Part shown: positions 8,746-17,308 of the stretch, in pieces
Layout: the number at the start of each line of letters is the position of its first letter
Position numbering within the stretch: the stretch's first letter is position 1
Assembly: GCF_000307775.2 (NCBI RefSeq)
Contig: NZ_KK020676.1
Location: 320,152-384,151 of the forward strand
Direction of reading: 5' to 3'
Length of the DNA stretch: 64,000 nucleotides
DNA from: Stutzerimonas stutzeri KOS6
Lineage (GTDB): Bacteria; Pseudomonadota; Gammaproteobacteria; Pseudomonadales; Pseudomonadaceae
Notes under the pieces: generated by a model
Database searches by the model: none
Seen by the model: the letters and a program-made list of their open reading frames with translations, nothing else
What the model was told of the DNA's origin: nothing
Translations under genes and position numbers: made by a program

Positions 8746-9930
8746 TCACTTTTCGATCACTGCATTGAGCGCGCCAGAGCCATCCCATATGGGGTAAGGG
8801 AGCCCTTTCACCTTCTTATCCTCGACGAGGAAGGCCAGGCTATAGCGCGCGCGGGTAATCGCGACGTATAGCTTGTTTCGCGACTCCTCCGTCTTATCCT
8901 TGTCGAACACTTTGGCATTTCCGCCAATGAACTTCAGATGTTTATCTGACGGGATCACAAGCACTCGATCAAAGCCTAAGCCTTTGCAGGAACCGAACGT
9001 ATAACAGATAAGGTTACCCGGTAGGTATCCAGTGCCGGTGGTGGACGACCAGCGCAGTACTTGAGGCTGAAACGCTGCCAAGTAATCGCTCACCTGAGAT
9101 TGTTTCACTATGAAGGTGCCATGGTGATGCGATATTTCGTCTGGCACTTTCTCGACACCTGTTACCGTCTTGTCATACAGCCCCAGGTGGATCGTGTCGG
9201 AGAGGTCGCAGATTTCTTGTATGCACCTGCGATTCTTCGGCATCGAATGCTTTTCGAACTTCATTTTCCCGACGAAGTAATCGACCTTCTGTTGAGGCGT
9301 CTGCGGAGCCTTATGGCCGAACGTCGTTGTGTAGATTGTCTGTCGAAAGTCGCCCACACAACAGATCGAGTCGACCATGACCTTGTTGAGTGATTTGATC
9401 ACGTCGTAGTCCCAACCGACCAAATCCTGCACTTCATCAAAATAGACCCTTTGATAAATCTCCTTCAACCGCTTGGCAGGGGCATTTTTGGATAGTTTCG
9501 CAATGAGGGTCGCAAGCTTTGCCAAAAACCCGGAGTACGCCTTTGTTTTGCAGGGCGTCAGGTAATGCAGTGGATTGATCGTGCCATCTTCCGATTTTTC
9601 AGCTCTGCCTTCAATGTAGTAGGTTGTACCCGATATTAAGTGAGGGTTGTTCTCAGTGAACGAGATAGTCGTGATCCGATCTGGAAATACCTCGCTCTGA
9701 TAGGGACGCACCATATCTTCCAGGTAAAAAGAGAACAGCCCCTTGACGACGAAGTGCTCACTGCTAGCACCGTACAACTCAACAAAACGAGAGCGCAACT
9801 CTGCCTGATTATTGGTTGTATAGGTGACTACAAGCACACGTCCACCAGCCTTGATGGTCTCAATGGCTTCAGTAATGATCTTGTGCGTTTTCCCTGATCC
9901 GGCGCCTGCGACCCAGAGTTCGTTAGGCAA
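8746..9930 (-). CDS. gajB: Gabija-like GajB, UvrD-type helicase
   Basis: The 394-residue protein begins directly with a Walker A motif, GAGSGKTHK at residues 9-17, followed by UvrD/Rep-type motifs: YTTNNQAELRSRF, a Walker B FDEVQD near residue 168, GDFRQTIY near 195, and the terminal motif YVAITRARYSLAF. GajB proteins sense nucleotide depletion and nucleic acid termini and activate GajA against phage. This one is shorter than the best known GajB of about 490 residues but has motifs at both ends. It overlaps gajA by 8 bp, so the two are co-translated. An unrelated UvrD-like partner of an OLD nuclease is the alternative, but OLD plus UvrD neighbours define Gabija-like systems. Confidence 0.78.
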   Translation of the reverse strand: MPNELWVAGAGSGKTHKIITEAIETIKAGGRVLVVTYTTNNQAELRSRFVELYGASSEHFVVKGLFSFYLEDMVRPYQSEVFPDRITTISFTENNPHLISGTTYYIEGRAEKSEDGTINPLHYLTPCKTKAYSGFLAKLATLIAKLSKNAPAKRLKEIYQRVYFDEVQDLVGWDYDVIKSLNKVMVDSICCVGDFRQTIYTTTFGHKAPQTPQQKVDYFVGKMKFEKHSMPKNRRCIQEICDLSDTIHLGLYDKTVTGVEKVPDEISHHHGTFIVKQSQVSDYLAAFQPQVLRWSSTTGTGYLPGNLICYTFGSCKGLGFDRVLVIPSDKHLKFIGGNAKVFDKDKTEESRNKLYVAITRARYSLAFLVEDKKVKGLPYPIWDGSGALNAVIEK

Positions 9931-11581
9931 AATCGAGCACCTCGTCTAGAAAGGCTGGGTACTTGAAGTCCAGTGCGCCATCGAACAGTTTGACCGCAGA
10001 GTCGACCTTGCGAGCGCCTTTACCGTTGCCCTTTACGCTCTTGAACCAACGGATCAAATTTTCCCTTCGATCCTCCAGAGAGACCTCTGCGTTGTAGATA
10101 TTGAAGGTTTCCGTCGACAAGACTTCCTTTGCGAAAGCGTCAAGGGTTTTAATGTCAACTGCGTTGGCATAAATCATCGCTGGCTCAAGCGAAAATTCGG
10201 CGTCGTTCATCGACGAGTACAGCTTGATGTTAGGAAACGCAGCGTATTCCAGACGTCCTTGTACAACGTTACCGTTATAGTCGCCGTCATTATCCCTGAG
10301 CACATGGATCTTGGTGCCGATCTCTTTACCGACTTCGATGAACGTCTTGAAACCTACACCGCGTACCACGATGATATCTATCCCGTCCTGCTCAGGCAGT
10401 CGGTTGTGTTTTCGTTGGTAGATTTTCTTGAGCACCAGTTCGTCCGACGGCCCCTCGACCAGGATGACCTTGCCCGACAGTGCCACCCGCAAGGTGTCGT
10501 AGCCAGGAAGACGCTTGAGGGTCTTCACCACTTTAGCGTCTAGCGTGTGCAGCCTTTTGTACCCTGACTGCACAAGGCAAATTTTGTCGATACTCAGCTT
10601 GTTCAACACATACGAGCTGTGGGTGGTCAGGAACAGCTGCTTGTCTCCTCGCTGGGTTTCGATGTAGTGCACAAGCTTGTTCAGATTGGTGTGAGATAGA
10701 TGATTTTCGGGCTCTTCCATCATCACCAGATCGATGTCGTGGGATTTGTTCTGAATGGCCAGTTTAATCTGCACATTGCTCTGTTCACCCTTGCCGATGA
10801 GGTGAAAAGGCACATCATCGACCTCAAGCTGTAGGCCGGTCTGGATGGAGCCCGCAGGTAACGTACTTGCTGCAATGGTGAGCTTGCTATCGGTGATAAG
10901 GTGACCCGCATCAAGGCTGGCATTGACCGTCCTGACCTCCCCGGAGTTGTTAAACACCTGCAGGTTTTCACGATAATTGAGGGTCAGCTTGACGAGCTCT
11001 TCCTTCGCCAATGCGGTGTTGAGAATGCTCGAAATGTACTGGTTCTTCCCCATGGTTGGGTGGATACGTGTGGGGTCGATGTACAGCGCCTTAAACTTCT
11101 TAGCGATCGGTTTTATCGGATTCCAACCGAAATCGAGCCATTCCACCTTATAGAATTCGATCGGAATGCTGGTGATGTTCGGCTTGGTCAGCAGGTGGCT
11201 CTCGTATACGGCCTCCAGCGACGGGTCGAAACAGGCTTGTACCAAGACGCCCTGGGCGTCAGCCTTGAGGCTGTTGTTCGAGCCTCGGTACTCAGGCACA
11301 CCGTCAATGTAGGCTTCGATGATAAGGCTGGGCAGGTGCTTGGAGCTCAAGTCAGAGGCGAGAAACCGCGTGACGGCATCCTGATTGAAAAGATCAGGGG
11401 AGAACTCGCCGTTGAAGGGCCGTCCACGATGATTGTAATTGAGCACAATTTCTAACGCTTCCAAGATTGTGCTTTTACCAGCATTGTTGTCGCCGACGAA
11501 AATATTGACGTCGTCGTTGAATTCTAGAAGTTCGTCGCGAAATTTTTTGAAGTTGATCAGCTTGATGGCTTTAACGTGCAC
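9923..11581 (-). CDS. gajA: Gabija-like GajA, OLD-family ATPase-TOPRIM nuclease
   Basis: The 552-residue protein has an ABC/SMC-type ATPase head at the N terminus (Walker A GDNNAGKST near residues 29-37; signature and Walker B region with MMEEPENHLS near 280) and a C-terminal TOPRIM domain (VEGPSDE with the catalytic Glu near 375, then LRDNDGDYN). This is the class 2 OLD architecture. In Gabija it is a sequence-specific DNA-nicking endonuclease held in check by nucleotides. Translation probably starts at a GTG at 11581 preceded by GAGG. It is the first gene of the pair; a gap of several hundred bases and a MITE-like element lie upstream. Confidence 0.8.
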   Translation of the reverse strand: MHVKAIKLINFKKFRDELLEFNDDVNIFVGDNNAGKSTILEALEIVLNYNHRGRPFNGEFSPDLFNQDAVTRFLASDLSSKHLPSLIIEAYIDGVPEYRGSNNSLKADAQGVLVQACFDPSLEAVYESHLLTKPNITSIPIEFYKVEWLDFGWNPIKPIAKKFKALYIDPTRIHPTMGKNQYISSILNTALAKEELVKLTLNYRENLQVFNNSGEVRTVNASLDAGHLITDSKLTIAASTLPAGSIQTGLQLEVDDVPFHLIGKGEQSNVQIKLAIQNKSHDIDLVMMEEPENHLSHTNLNKLVHYIETQRGDKQLFLTTHSSYVLNKLSIDKICLVQSGYKRLHTLDAKVVKTLKRLPGYDTLRVALSGKVILVEGPSDELVLKKIYQRKHNRLPEQDGIDIIVVRGVGFKTFIEVGKEIGTKIHVLRDNDGDYNGNVVQGRLEYAAFPNIKLYSSMNDAEFSLEPAMIYANAVDIKTLDAFAKEVLSTETFNIYNAEVSLEDRRENLIRWFKSVKGNGKGARKVDSAVKLFDGALDFKYPAFLDEVLDFA

Positions 11582-11752
11582 TCTAAATCCCTCTAGGCAT
11601 CGCTTGATAATGGCGTATTACCATGGCAAATGAACCGTACCTTGGGTGGTGTGTGCTGTCCATATGGCTATCAGCTGAAGACGAACGTCTAGAGCAGTTT
11701 TGAATCACCTCGAGTGCCGTGGTCACATCTAATGCCTGCTTTTGGCCCAGAG

Positions 11753-11901
11753 TGTGTAAAAACGCTTCGTCAAAATTGAAGTGCGCGCGTCTACGTGAAA
11801 TCTGAAATTTTTCGGCACCTCAGCAGATGTGGATTTCGCCCAGATGCGCGATTTCCAGTCCGGTTTTGAGTACCTGTCGCGCTCGAAAACGTTTTTACAC
11901 A
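11753..11901. repeat. MITE-like element with 12-bp terminal inverted repeats
   Basis: TGTGTAAAAACG at 11753-11764 is the exact reverse complement of the bases at 11890-11901. The 149-bp unit between them has no credible gene; a short minus-strand frame across it is incidental. The shape fits a non-autonomous miniature transposable element or the leftover ends of an insertion sequence. No clear target duplication could be seen. It lies in the gap upstream of gajA. Confidence 0.5.
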
Positions 11902-12059
11902 GCCTCGGCCGATTGCAGCCGGTGACGACAGGCACCTGTCGGCCAAAAGCTGCCTGTCGTTGAGTGCAATTTTTGACTCATGGCTGCCAGCAACGGCAGC
12001 AGTTAAAATGCTCAGAGACGATCACTCAACGAGCAATAGACCTAGTTTGTTCGACCGAG

Positions 12060-12329
12060 CTAGATTAGTAAAAGCTCTTTCACTTTTTGCTTGATTTCAG
12101 CAGGGCTTTCTTCAAATCCGTATTTACCGGCATTATCTTTAGAAGAGTTATATCCCAAGAAATAACCATTGTATTGAAAGTAGTTAGTGTCAATTTTTCG
12201 CCTGCTTGGCTTGCCTTTTTCCAGCATATCCAGAAGCGTTTTTAAGTGTGAGCGTGTTAGCCAGAATTTTAGAAGTAATCCGCTCCCTAGCACTTCAGTG
12301 CCGATCATTGGAGCTGCTTGAAAGCCCAA
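12060..12329 (-). CDS. Hypothetical protein, A+T-rich, doubtful
   Basis: An 89-residue frame with low GC and a plausible amino-acid mix in its second half (NYFQYNGYFLGYNS) but no family I recognise. No strong ribosome binding site precedes the start. It might be the 3' end of a larger gene broken by neighbouring insertions. Apart from it and the miniature element, 11582-12347 shows no gene. Confidence 0.3.
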   Translation of the reverse strand: MGFQAAPMIGTEVLGSGLLLKFWLTRSHLKTLLDMLEKGKPSRRKIDTNYFQYNGYFLGYNSSKDNAGKYGFEESPAEIKQKVKELLLI

Positions 12330-12347
12330 GGCCTAGCTCAGGGCTAG

Positions 12348-12548
12348 TCGTCTACACCAGTTCCGCTATGTATGCTGAAGGGGGCCCAACCACTCTACCT
12401 GACCAGCAACCTCAAGCGCTTCGGCGAATTCAACCTCAAGCTAAACCGGCCACCGGAGCCCTGGATCAAGGACTCGGTGTTCCAACAAGCTGCCGGCTCG
12501 CTGCGGGTGATCAGACCTAGCCAGCTAGATACCGAGAAAACGCCATGA
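12348..12548 (+). pseudogene. C-terminal remnant of an unknown operon gene
   Basis: A frame open from 12348, containing an ATG at 12372, encodes a well-composed tail (YLTSNLKRFGEFNLKLNR, later GSLRVIRPSQL) and ends in ATGA overlap with the gene at 12545. The coupling and GC-rich codon use show it is genuine coding sequence whose 5' part is lost; the upstream DNA changes to A+T-rich near 12345. I do not recognise the family; a plasmid or conjugative-element gene is a guess. Confidence 0.45.
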
Positions 12549-12907
12549 TCAACATTCCTCCCGCATCCTTCCGCCTTACACCGTACGGCGAAGTGGACGC
12601 CGTGGCGTTGGAAAACCTGCGCGACAGCTTCGACACCTCTCAACTGCTCCGGCTGGTTGATCGCTTGGACGTCTGCTTGGTGGAACTGGGTGGAATCACC
12701 TCCATTCGCGACGAGCTACTGAGATTGCATGCGATGGCTCTGACGATAGTTGAGGGCATCGCTCTTACGGTGCCTGCCGAGAGTGCTTGTATCTGGACAG
12801 AAGCCCAATCTCTACAGATGGATCTTGAGGCACTGGTTTCTTGGGCGCGCTCCGCTCAGCTCATCATTGCGCCGCTGATCAATCTTGCTCCACAGCACGA
12901 GGCATGA
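12545..12907 (+). CDS. Hypothetical protein in a truncated operon
   Basis: The 120-residue, mostly helical acidic protein has no signal peptide or membrane segment and no family I recognise. Its ATG overlaps the stop of the upstream remnant (ATGA), and its own stop overlaps a further ATG (12904) that opens a short frame lost at the arsenic-gene border. So it is the one intact member of a tightly coupled three-gene unit of which both flanks were cut. Codon use is GC-rich like other Pseudomonas mobile-element genes. Confidence 0.55.
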   Translation: MINIPPASFRLTPYGEVDAVALENLRDSFDTSQLLRLVDRLDVCLVELGGITSIRDELLRLHAMALTIVEGIALTVPAESACIWTEAQSLQMDLEALVSWARSAQLIIAPLINLAPQHEA

Positions 12908-12972
12908 GCGCTCTCGCCGATTTCGACGAGGCTCAACTGTTTCTGACCATGGCTGGAATCGCCCGTAAGTAG
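12904..12972 (+). pseudogene. N-terminal scrap of the next operon gene
   Basis: ATG at 12904 overlaps the preceding stop (ATGA), and about 14 codons (MSALADFDEAQLFL) look real before the frame enters the antisense of the arsenic exporter tail and stops. It marks the junction, near 12935-12950, between the old operon and the arsenic block. Confidence 0.35.
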
Positions 12973-13892
12973 ATCAATTCACCAATCAGTTCTACGAGTG
13001 TCTGAGTAATCACAGCCGCCGCGGCCAGCGCGCGAATGGACTCCGGGAGCGCTAGGGCCAGGGGAAGCACTACAAGCGAGTTGCGAGTGCCTGAGCTAAA
13101 GGCCACTGCCCGTGCGGCAGAAGCCTCCAAGCCAAATAGCCGGGAGCTGAGTACGCCGAGGGCCGGAGCGAGTAGTAGAAACGCTCCGTATACCGGAAGC
13201 AACGGCGCCAGGATGTCGAGTTGGTACACGACAGCCGCGATCTGCGAACCCACCACCACGATTAGAACCAGGGCCATTGCAGGCACTGGCAGCCAGGCCC
13301 AACCTGCGCTCCATGCGCGAAGCAGCAGAGATCGGCGTCCGCCAAATTCGGTGAGCACAGCCGCTACCAAGGGTAGGACGATCAGTAACAGGAAGGCTTC
13401 TGCGAAGGGCCACAGCTCGATCACTGTGCCGGCTTCGGGGCCAAGGATTAGCCGCAAGTAGAGGGGCAGCAGCAGAAGCTGGAGCAACAGCAGCAATGGC
13501 GTCGCCGCGAGCACCAGACGAGAGTCCCCTTTGCCCAGGTGGGTGAAGACCACCACGTAATCGATACAAGGCGTCAGCAGGACAAGCAGCGCGCCGACCA
13601 ACAAGGCCTTGTTCGATGAGAGCGGCCACGTCACCAGCCACACCATCAATGGCACCAATAGGAAGTTGGCCAGCAACAAGGCACCGACGAAGCGGCGGTT
13701 GGCAAAAGCTTCTCGCAGCTCCAAAAAAGGAATCTGCAGAAACATGGCATACATCAGCACGGCAATCGCCGGTGTGATGGCCATGGCCGTCAGTCCGGTG
13801 AATTGCGCAGAGCTCAGGCCTGCAATGGCAGCGGCCACCACCGCCGCGAAATAAAATGCTATCTGGTGTTCTTCCAGCCAGTCCCGCGACAT
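12933..13892 (-). CDS. Arsenic resistance exporter, ACR3 / bile acid:sodium symporter family
   Basis: The 319-residue protein has about ten hydrophobic membrane segments with short loops. LLTPCIDYVVVFTHL near residues 100-115 carries the family's conserved Cys in a helix, and FSSGTRNSLVVLPLAL near 265 is the second conserved motif of ACR3-like carriers. It should expel arsenite or a related oxyanion across the inner membrane. The ATG at 13892 is chosen because the upstream extension is composed unlike a protein and a purine-rich stretch precedes this ATG. It is transcribed away from the dsbB-dsbA group. No arsR or arsC is nearby, so the substrate is inferred. Confidence 0.75.
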   Translation of the reverse strand: MSRDWLEEHQIAFYFAAVVAAAIAGLSSAQFTGLTAMAITPAIAVLMYAMFLQIPFLELREAFANRRFVGALLLANFLLVPLMVWLVTWPLSSNKALLVGALLVLLTPCIDYVVVFTHLGKGDSRLVLAATPLLLLLQLLLLPLYLRLILGPEAGTVIELWPFAEAFLLLIVLPLVAAVLTEFGGRRSLLLRAWSAGWAWLPVPAMALVLIVVVGSQIAAVVYQLDILAPLLPVYGAFLLLAPALGVLSSRLFGLEASAARAVAFSSGTRNSLVVLPLALALPESIRALAAAAVITQTLVELIGELIYLRAIPAMVRNS

Positions 13893-14101
13893 CTGATATC
13901 TTCCCTTGTTGCGCAAGGGCGACATTCTCCCACTGGCATCGGATTTAACCCAGCGTTGAGGCTGGTTGCTTTTCGCTTTGCCGTTGGGCGAAGTCCGCAA
14001 CGGTCCTAACAAGTCCTGCCGATAAGAGGATGCATGATGTTTCGAAATAACTGGATGGCGGGTCTGAGGCAAGTGCTCGCCATCGCCAGGAGTTAACCGC
14101 A

Positions 14102-14536
14102 ATGAATCCTCAACCTTCAGGCATGCCCTGGAACCTGCTGCTGCTAACCTGGCTGGTCGCACTGGTATCGACCCTGTCCGCGCTGTTCATTGGTGAGGTG
14201 ATGGGCCAGGCACCCTGCGTGTTGTGCTGGTTCCAGCGTGCCTTCATGTTTCCGCTGGCGGTGATCCTGGCCATCGCCTGCTACCGCTCGGATTTCACCG
14301 TCTGGCACTATGCCCTGCCGCTGACCGCTATCGGTGCGGCACTGGCATTTGTTCACACGCTGCTCTATGCAGGGCTGATTCCACAGCCGATCCAGCCCTG
14401 CACGGCCACTGGTCCATCCTGCTCAGGCGCCGGAATGACCCTCTTCGGCGTGGTGCCCCTGCCGGCACTCGCCTTGTTCGCTTTTATCCTTATCGCCATC
14501 CTGCTCATAATCATCCGTCGGAGAACCACCCCATGA
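14102..14536 (+). CDS. Disulfide bond formation protein, DsbB/BdbC type
   Basis: A 144-residue inner-membrane protein with four hydrophobic helices. The redox pairs are CVLC (residues 40-43), which exchanges electrons with quinone, and a periplasmic loop with CTATGPSC (near 100-107). AGGAG lies nine bases before the ATG. Its stop overlaps the start of the thioredoxin-fold gene (ATGA), so the pair should act together, this protein reoxidising its DsbA-like partner. Confidence 0.85.
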   Translation: MNPQPSGMPWNLLLLTWLVALVSTLSALFIGEVMGQAPCVLCWFQRAFMFPLAVILAIACYRSDFTVWHYALPLTAIGAALAFVHTLLYAGLIPQPIQPCTATGPSCSGAGMTLFGVVPLPALALFAFILIAILLIIIRRRTTP

Positions 14537-15213
14537 ATCGCCGTTCCGTGGTCCTGATCGTCAGTGTCGTGATCCTGGCCGTCTTTGCTGCCGCCGCATT
14601 CTTCTATTCCCCCTCGCAATCGCCTCAACAGGCCCAGGCTCCCGGTTCGACAGCCCAAGAGACCGCGACACAACCCAAACAGAACGGCGGCCAGTTGGTT
14701 CGCTTCCACTCACCAGTGTTCGGCCCGGCGCAAGCGCCAGTGACCATCGTCGAATTCTTTGACCCTTCCTGCGAGGCATGCCGCGCCTTCCACCCCTATG
14801 TGAAGCAGATCCTCGCCGAGAACCCGGAAGACGTGCGTTTGGTGCTGCGCTATGTACTGTTCCATCAAGGCTCCGAAGAGGTGGCGCGAATGCTGGAGGC
14901 GGCGCGTAAGCAAAATCTCCATGAACAAGTGTTGGGGGCTGTGCTGGAAGCCCAACCCGGTTGGCACGACGACCCCAAGGTAACGCAGGCATGGGCTGCT
15001 GCAGAGCGCGTCGGTTTGAACTTGGAACAGGCCCGCCAGGACATGCATACGCCTGGCGTCAACGCCGTGCTGGAAACGGACATGCAGGACGTTAAAGCCG
15101 TTGGGGTTCGTGGCACGCCGACTTTTTTTGTCAATGGTCGTGCGCTCAGCGAGTTTGGCCCGGAGCCGCTGCGCCAGTTGGTGAACAGCGAAGTGGCCAA
15201 GGCACGAGAATGA
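14533..15213 (+). CDS. DsbA-like periplasmic thioredoxin-fold oxidoreductase
   Basis: 226 residues: an N-terminal membrane anchor or signal (VVLIVSVVILAVFAAAAFF), a Gln/Pro/Thr-rich linker, then a thioredoxin-fold domain with active site CEAC near residues 80-83 in FFDPSCEACRAFHPY and the cis-Pro loop GVRGTPTFFVNG near 195. It belongs to the DsbA/BdbD type that receives oxidising power from the preceding DsbB-like protein. The ATG at 14533 is fixed by the 4-bp overlap with dsbB. Confidence 0.85.
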   Translation: MNRRSVVLIVSVVILAVFAAAAFFYSPSQSPQQAQAPGSTAQETATQPKQNGGQLVRFHSPVFGPAQAPVTIVEFFDPSCEACRAFHPYVKQILAENPEDVRLVLRYVLFHQGSEEVARMLEAARKQNLHEQVLGAVLEAQPGWHDDPKVTQAWAAAERVGLNLEQARQDMHTPGVNAVLETDMQDVKAVGVRGTPTFFVNGRALSEFGPEPLRQLVNSEVAKARE

Positions 15214-15217
15214 CACT

Positions 15218-15679
15218 ATGAGCGCGCTGGAAAACCGCGTGCCACCGCTGCTCGTGGCCGGCCTGATCGCTGTGCTGATGGGTTTGTCGGGAACCAAATT
15301 GCCGGGTTTCGAACTGGCATGGACCGCGCGCCTGACCTTCGCTTTGCCAATACTGCTCCTGGGGCTCGGCGTGTGCCTCGCCGGCGTCCTGTCGTTTCGC
15401 CGCGCGCGTACTACGGTTAATCCATTGCAGCCGCAGCAGGCTTCTGCATTAGTGGAGGCTGGCATCTACCGGTACAGCCGCAACCCCATGTACTTAGGCT
15501 TTGCCATTATCCTGGCGGCTTGGGCGCTGGTCTTGGCCTCGCCTCTAACCCTGCTTGGCGTAGTTGCTTTCGTGCTGTACATGAACCGTTTCCAGATCCC
15601 AGCCGAAGAGTGGGCGCTGGAAACATTGTTCGGCGAATCATTTGCCCGCTACCGTGCACGAGTCCGCCGCTGGCTCTGA
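15218..15679 (+). CDS. Isoprenylcysteine carboxyl methyltransferase-family membrane protein
   Basis: 153 residues with four or five hydrophobic helices and the family core GIYRYSRNPMYLG near residues 86-98, followed by EEWALETLFGESFARYRARV, typical of ICMT/PEMT-fold bacterial methyltransferases. The substrate is unknown; such genes are common in metal-resistance islands. It starts 4 bp after the dsbA-like gene and is the last gene of that operon. Confidence 0.78.
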   Translation: MSALENRVPPLLVAGLIAVLMGLSGTKLPGFELAWTARLTFALPILLLGLGVCLAGVLSFRRARTTVNPLQPQQASALVEAGIYRYSRNPMYLGFAIILAAWALVLASPLTLLGVVAFVLYMNRFQIPAEEWALETLFGESFARYRARVRRWL

Positions 15680-15893
15680 GCGTCCGCGGCGGTAGCGACT
15701 GGCGGGGCTTGCTCGTCGCGGCAGCCTGCCGAAGGTGCCACGACCTAGCCTGATCTCCTCGTGACGAGCTGCTTTGGCCACATGCCGCTAGCATGTCTCT
15801 GGTCGAAGACATAGCGCCAACGAGTGATGTCGCAAGTTCACTCCGTTGATATCGAGATAACTGTCTAGCAACAGCGTTGAGCGCAAAGCAGGC

Positions 15894-16814
15894 TTATGCT
15901 TCGCTGCGATGACTGTCGGCCTGCCTGGTGTCGATACAAACACTGCCGTCTAGCTCCATTTCAAGTGTCGAGTGGCTGACTTTGAATTGCTCATGAAGTA
16001 CTCGTTTTAAATCAGTCTTTACTCGTTCAATATCGGGCAGGCTAGCCTTCTTGATGACAACATGTGCTTCCAGTGCGATTGTATGCTCAGCGATTTCCCA
16101 TACGTGTACGTGGTGAACACTCACAACGTCGTTTACATGTTCCATGATATTGATTATGTCGGCGATGGAAACTCCTTCTGGCGCGCCCTCCATCAACAAG
16201 TGAATGGTTTTAGGTAGCATGCTAAAGCCCTGCCATAGCACGTAACCAGCAATCATCAGCGTCAGGACAGTATCTGTCCAATACCAGCCATACAGGAGGA
16301 TCAATGTTCCGGCAATAATAACGCCGACGGAGGCCAACGCATCCGACACGTTGTGCAAGAATGCCGCCTTTATATTCATGCTATTCTTAGACATTGTGTA
16401 GGTGAGCAAGGCCGTAGCGATATCTACAATCAAGGCTATTCCCGCCACCACGACCACTGTCCATCCTTCAATGGGCTGTGGGGAAAAAAACCGACCTATA
16501 GCTTCGTAGATGAGGTAGAGACCAACGATAATCAGCGTGACCAAGTTAATCAAAGCCGCTATGGTTTCACTGCGTCGGTAGCCAAAGGTTTTAAAAGCAT
16601 CTGGCGGTTTGCGGCCGATCTTACGTGCGATGAGCGCAATAACCAGTGATGCAGCATCGCTCAAGTTGTGTAGTGCATCCGCTATGAGCGATAAGCTCCC
16701 AGAAAGTATCCCGCCAACAACTTGTGCCAGAGTTAGTGCAGTATTAACGCCAATAGCTGCGATTAAACGCTTATCACCCATGGCTTCGGTGTTATGGTTA
16801 TGTTCGTGAGCCAT
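15894..16814 (-). CDS. czcD: Cation diffusion facilitator, CzcD/ZitB type
   Basis: 306 residues, six membrane segments and a C-terminal cytoplasmic domain with HVHVWEI, as in zinc/cadmium/cobalt proton antiporters. Metal-site motifs are HNLSD in TM2 and HNVSD in TM5; the start is His-rich (MAHEHNHN). It moves divalent cations from cytoplasm to periplasm, where the CzcCBA pump can take over. AGGAG lies nine bases upstream of the ATG. A dyad of the type found near the other metal genes lies 250 bp upstream. Confidence 0.88.
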   Translation of the reverse strand: MAHEHNHNTEAMGDKRLIAAIGVNTALTLAQVVGGILSGSLSLIADALHNLSDAASLVIALIARKIGRKPPDAFKTFGYRRSETIAALINLVTLIIVGLYLIYEAIGRFFSPQPIEGWTVVVVAGIALIVDIATALLTYTMSKNSMNIKAAFLHNVSDALASVGVIIAGTLILLYGWYWTDTVLTLMIAGYVLWQGFSMLPKTIHLLMEGAPEGVSIADIINIMEHVNDVVSVHHVHVWEIAEHTIALEAHVVIKKASLPDIERVKTDLKRVLHEQFKVSHSTLEMELDGSVCIDTRQADSHRSEA

Positions 16815-17062
16815 ATTTTTACCGCTCCTTAAAAACTAGCGTAAGAAAAATAGGGGAGCCAAACGACCGCCCATAAGAGATAATAAAAATACTAGCGCCT
16901 ATACCATCTGGCCCTCCAAGCCACACTGACAGAAAATGCGACCACCCTCGAGCGAGTTCGTGCGTTATCGTCTTTAACTCGCCGACAACAGGTCGATCTC
17001 TCTCAAACGATAAACGACGTTGCTCGCTAATGATATGGATTATGCGGTGCCATGATCTGAAG

Positions 17063-17078
17063 ATGACAAAAATGTAAT
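17063..17078. promoter_or_regulatory. CzcR/CopR-type box (ATGACA-N4-TGTAAT)
   Basis: One-base variant of the dyad ATTACA-N4-TGTAAT seen elsewhere in the island; it lies between the CDF exporter gene and the small exported protein gene at 17309. Apart from this and the next dyad, 16815-17308 shows no gene. Confidence 0.45.
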
Positions 17079-17175
17079 CTTCCAATCAATTTTGTCGTAG
17101 GCTCAAGCCCCTTGCAGATTGGTGCGCCTTGTTGCTGCAATGACGAAGCAAGGCGCTCATGTCACTCCACAATGG

Positions 17176-17204
17176 AAGCATTACATTTCAATAATGTAAT
17201 GCTT
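17176..17204. promoter_or_regulatory. Perfect 12-bp inverted repeat upstream of a small exported protein gene
   Basis: AAGCATTACATT and its exact complement AATGTAATGCTT are separated by five bases. The half sites contain the ATTACA word of the metal boxes but with a longer spacer. It sits 105 bp before the start of the 54-residue gene and is probably an operator; no T-run follows it, so a terminator is unlikely. Confidence 0.5.
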
Positions 17205-17308
17205 GGCTCATGCTGCTGTTAGCTTCAGTCAGGCAAAATTCATTCGAACCTGTAGAGCTCACCGAGAAAGCTCAGCAAGCCACCTTTGAATTTAGCGAGG
17301 ACTGCCCT

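Noticed and set aside
11729-11935. Minus-strand 68-codon frame over the miniature element
   Set aside because: The frame spans both inverted repeat ends and has no start signal; it is explained by the element.
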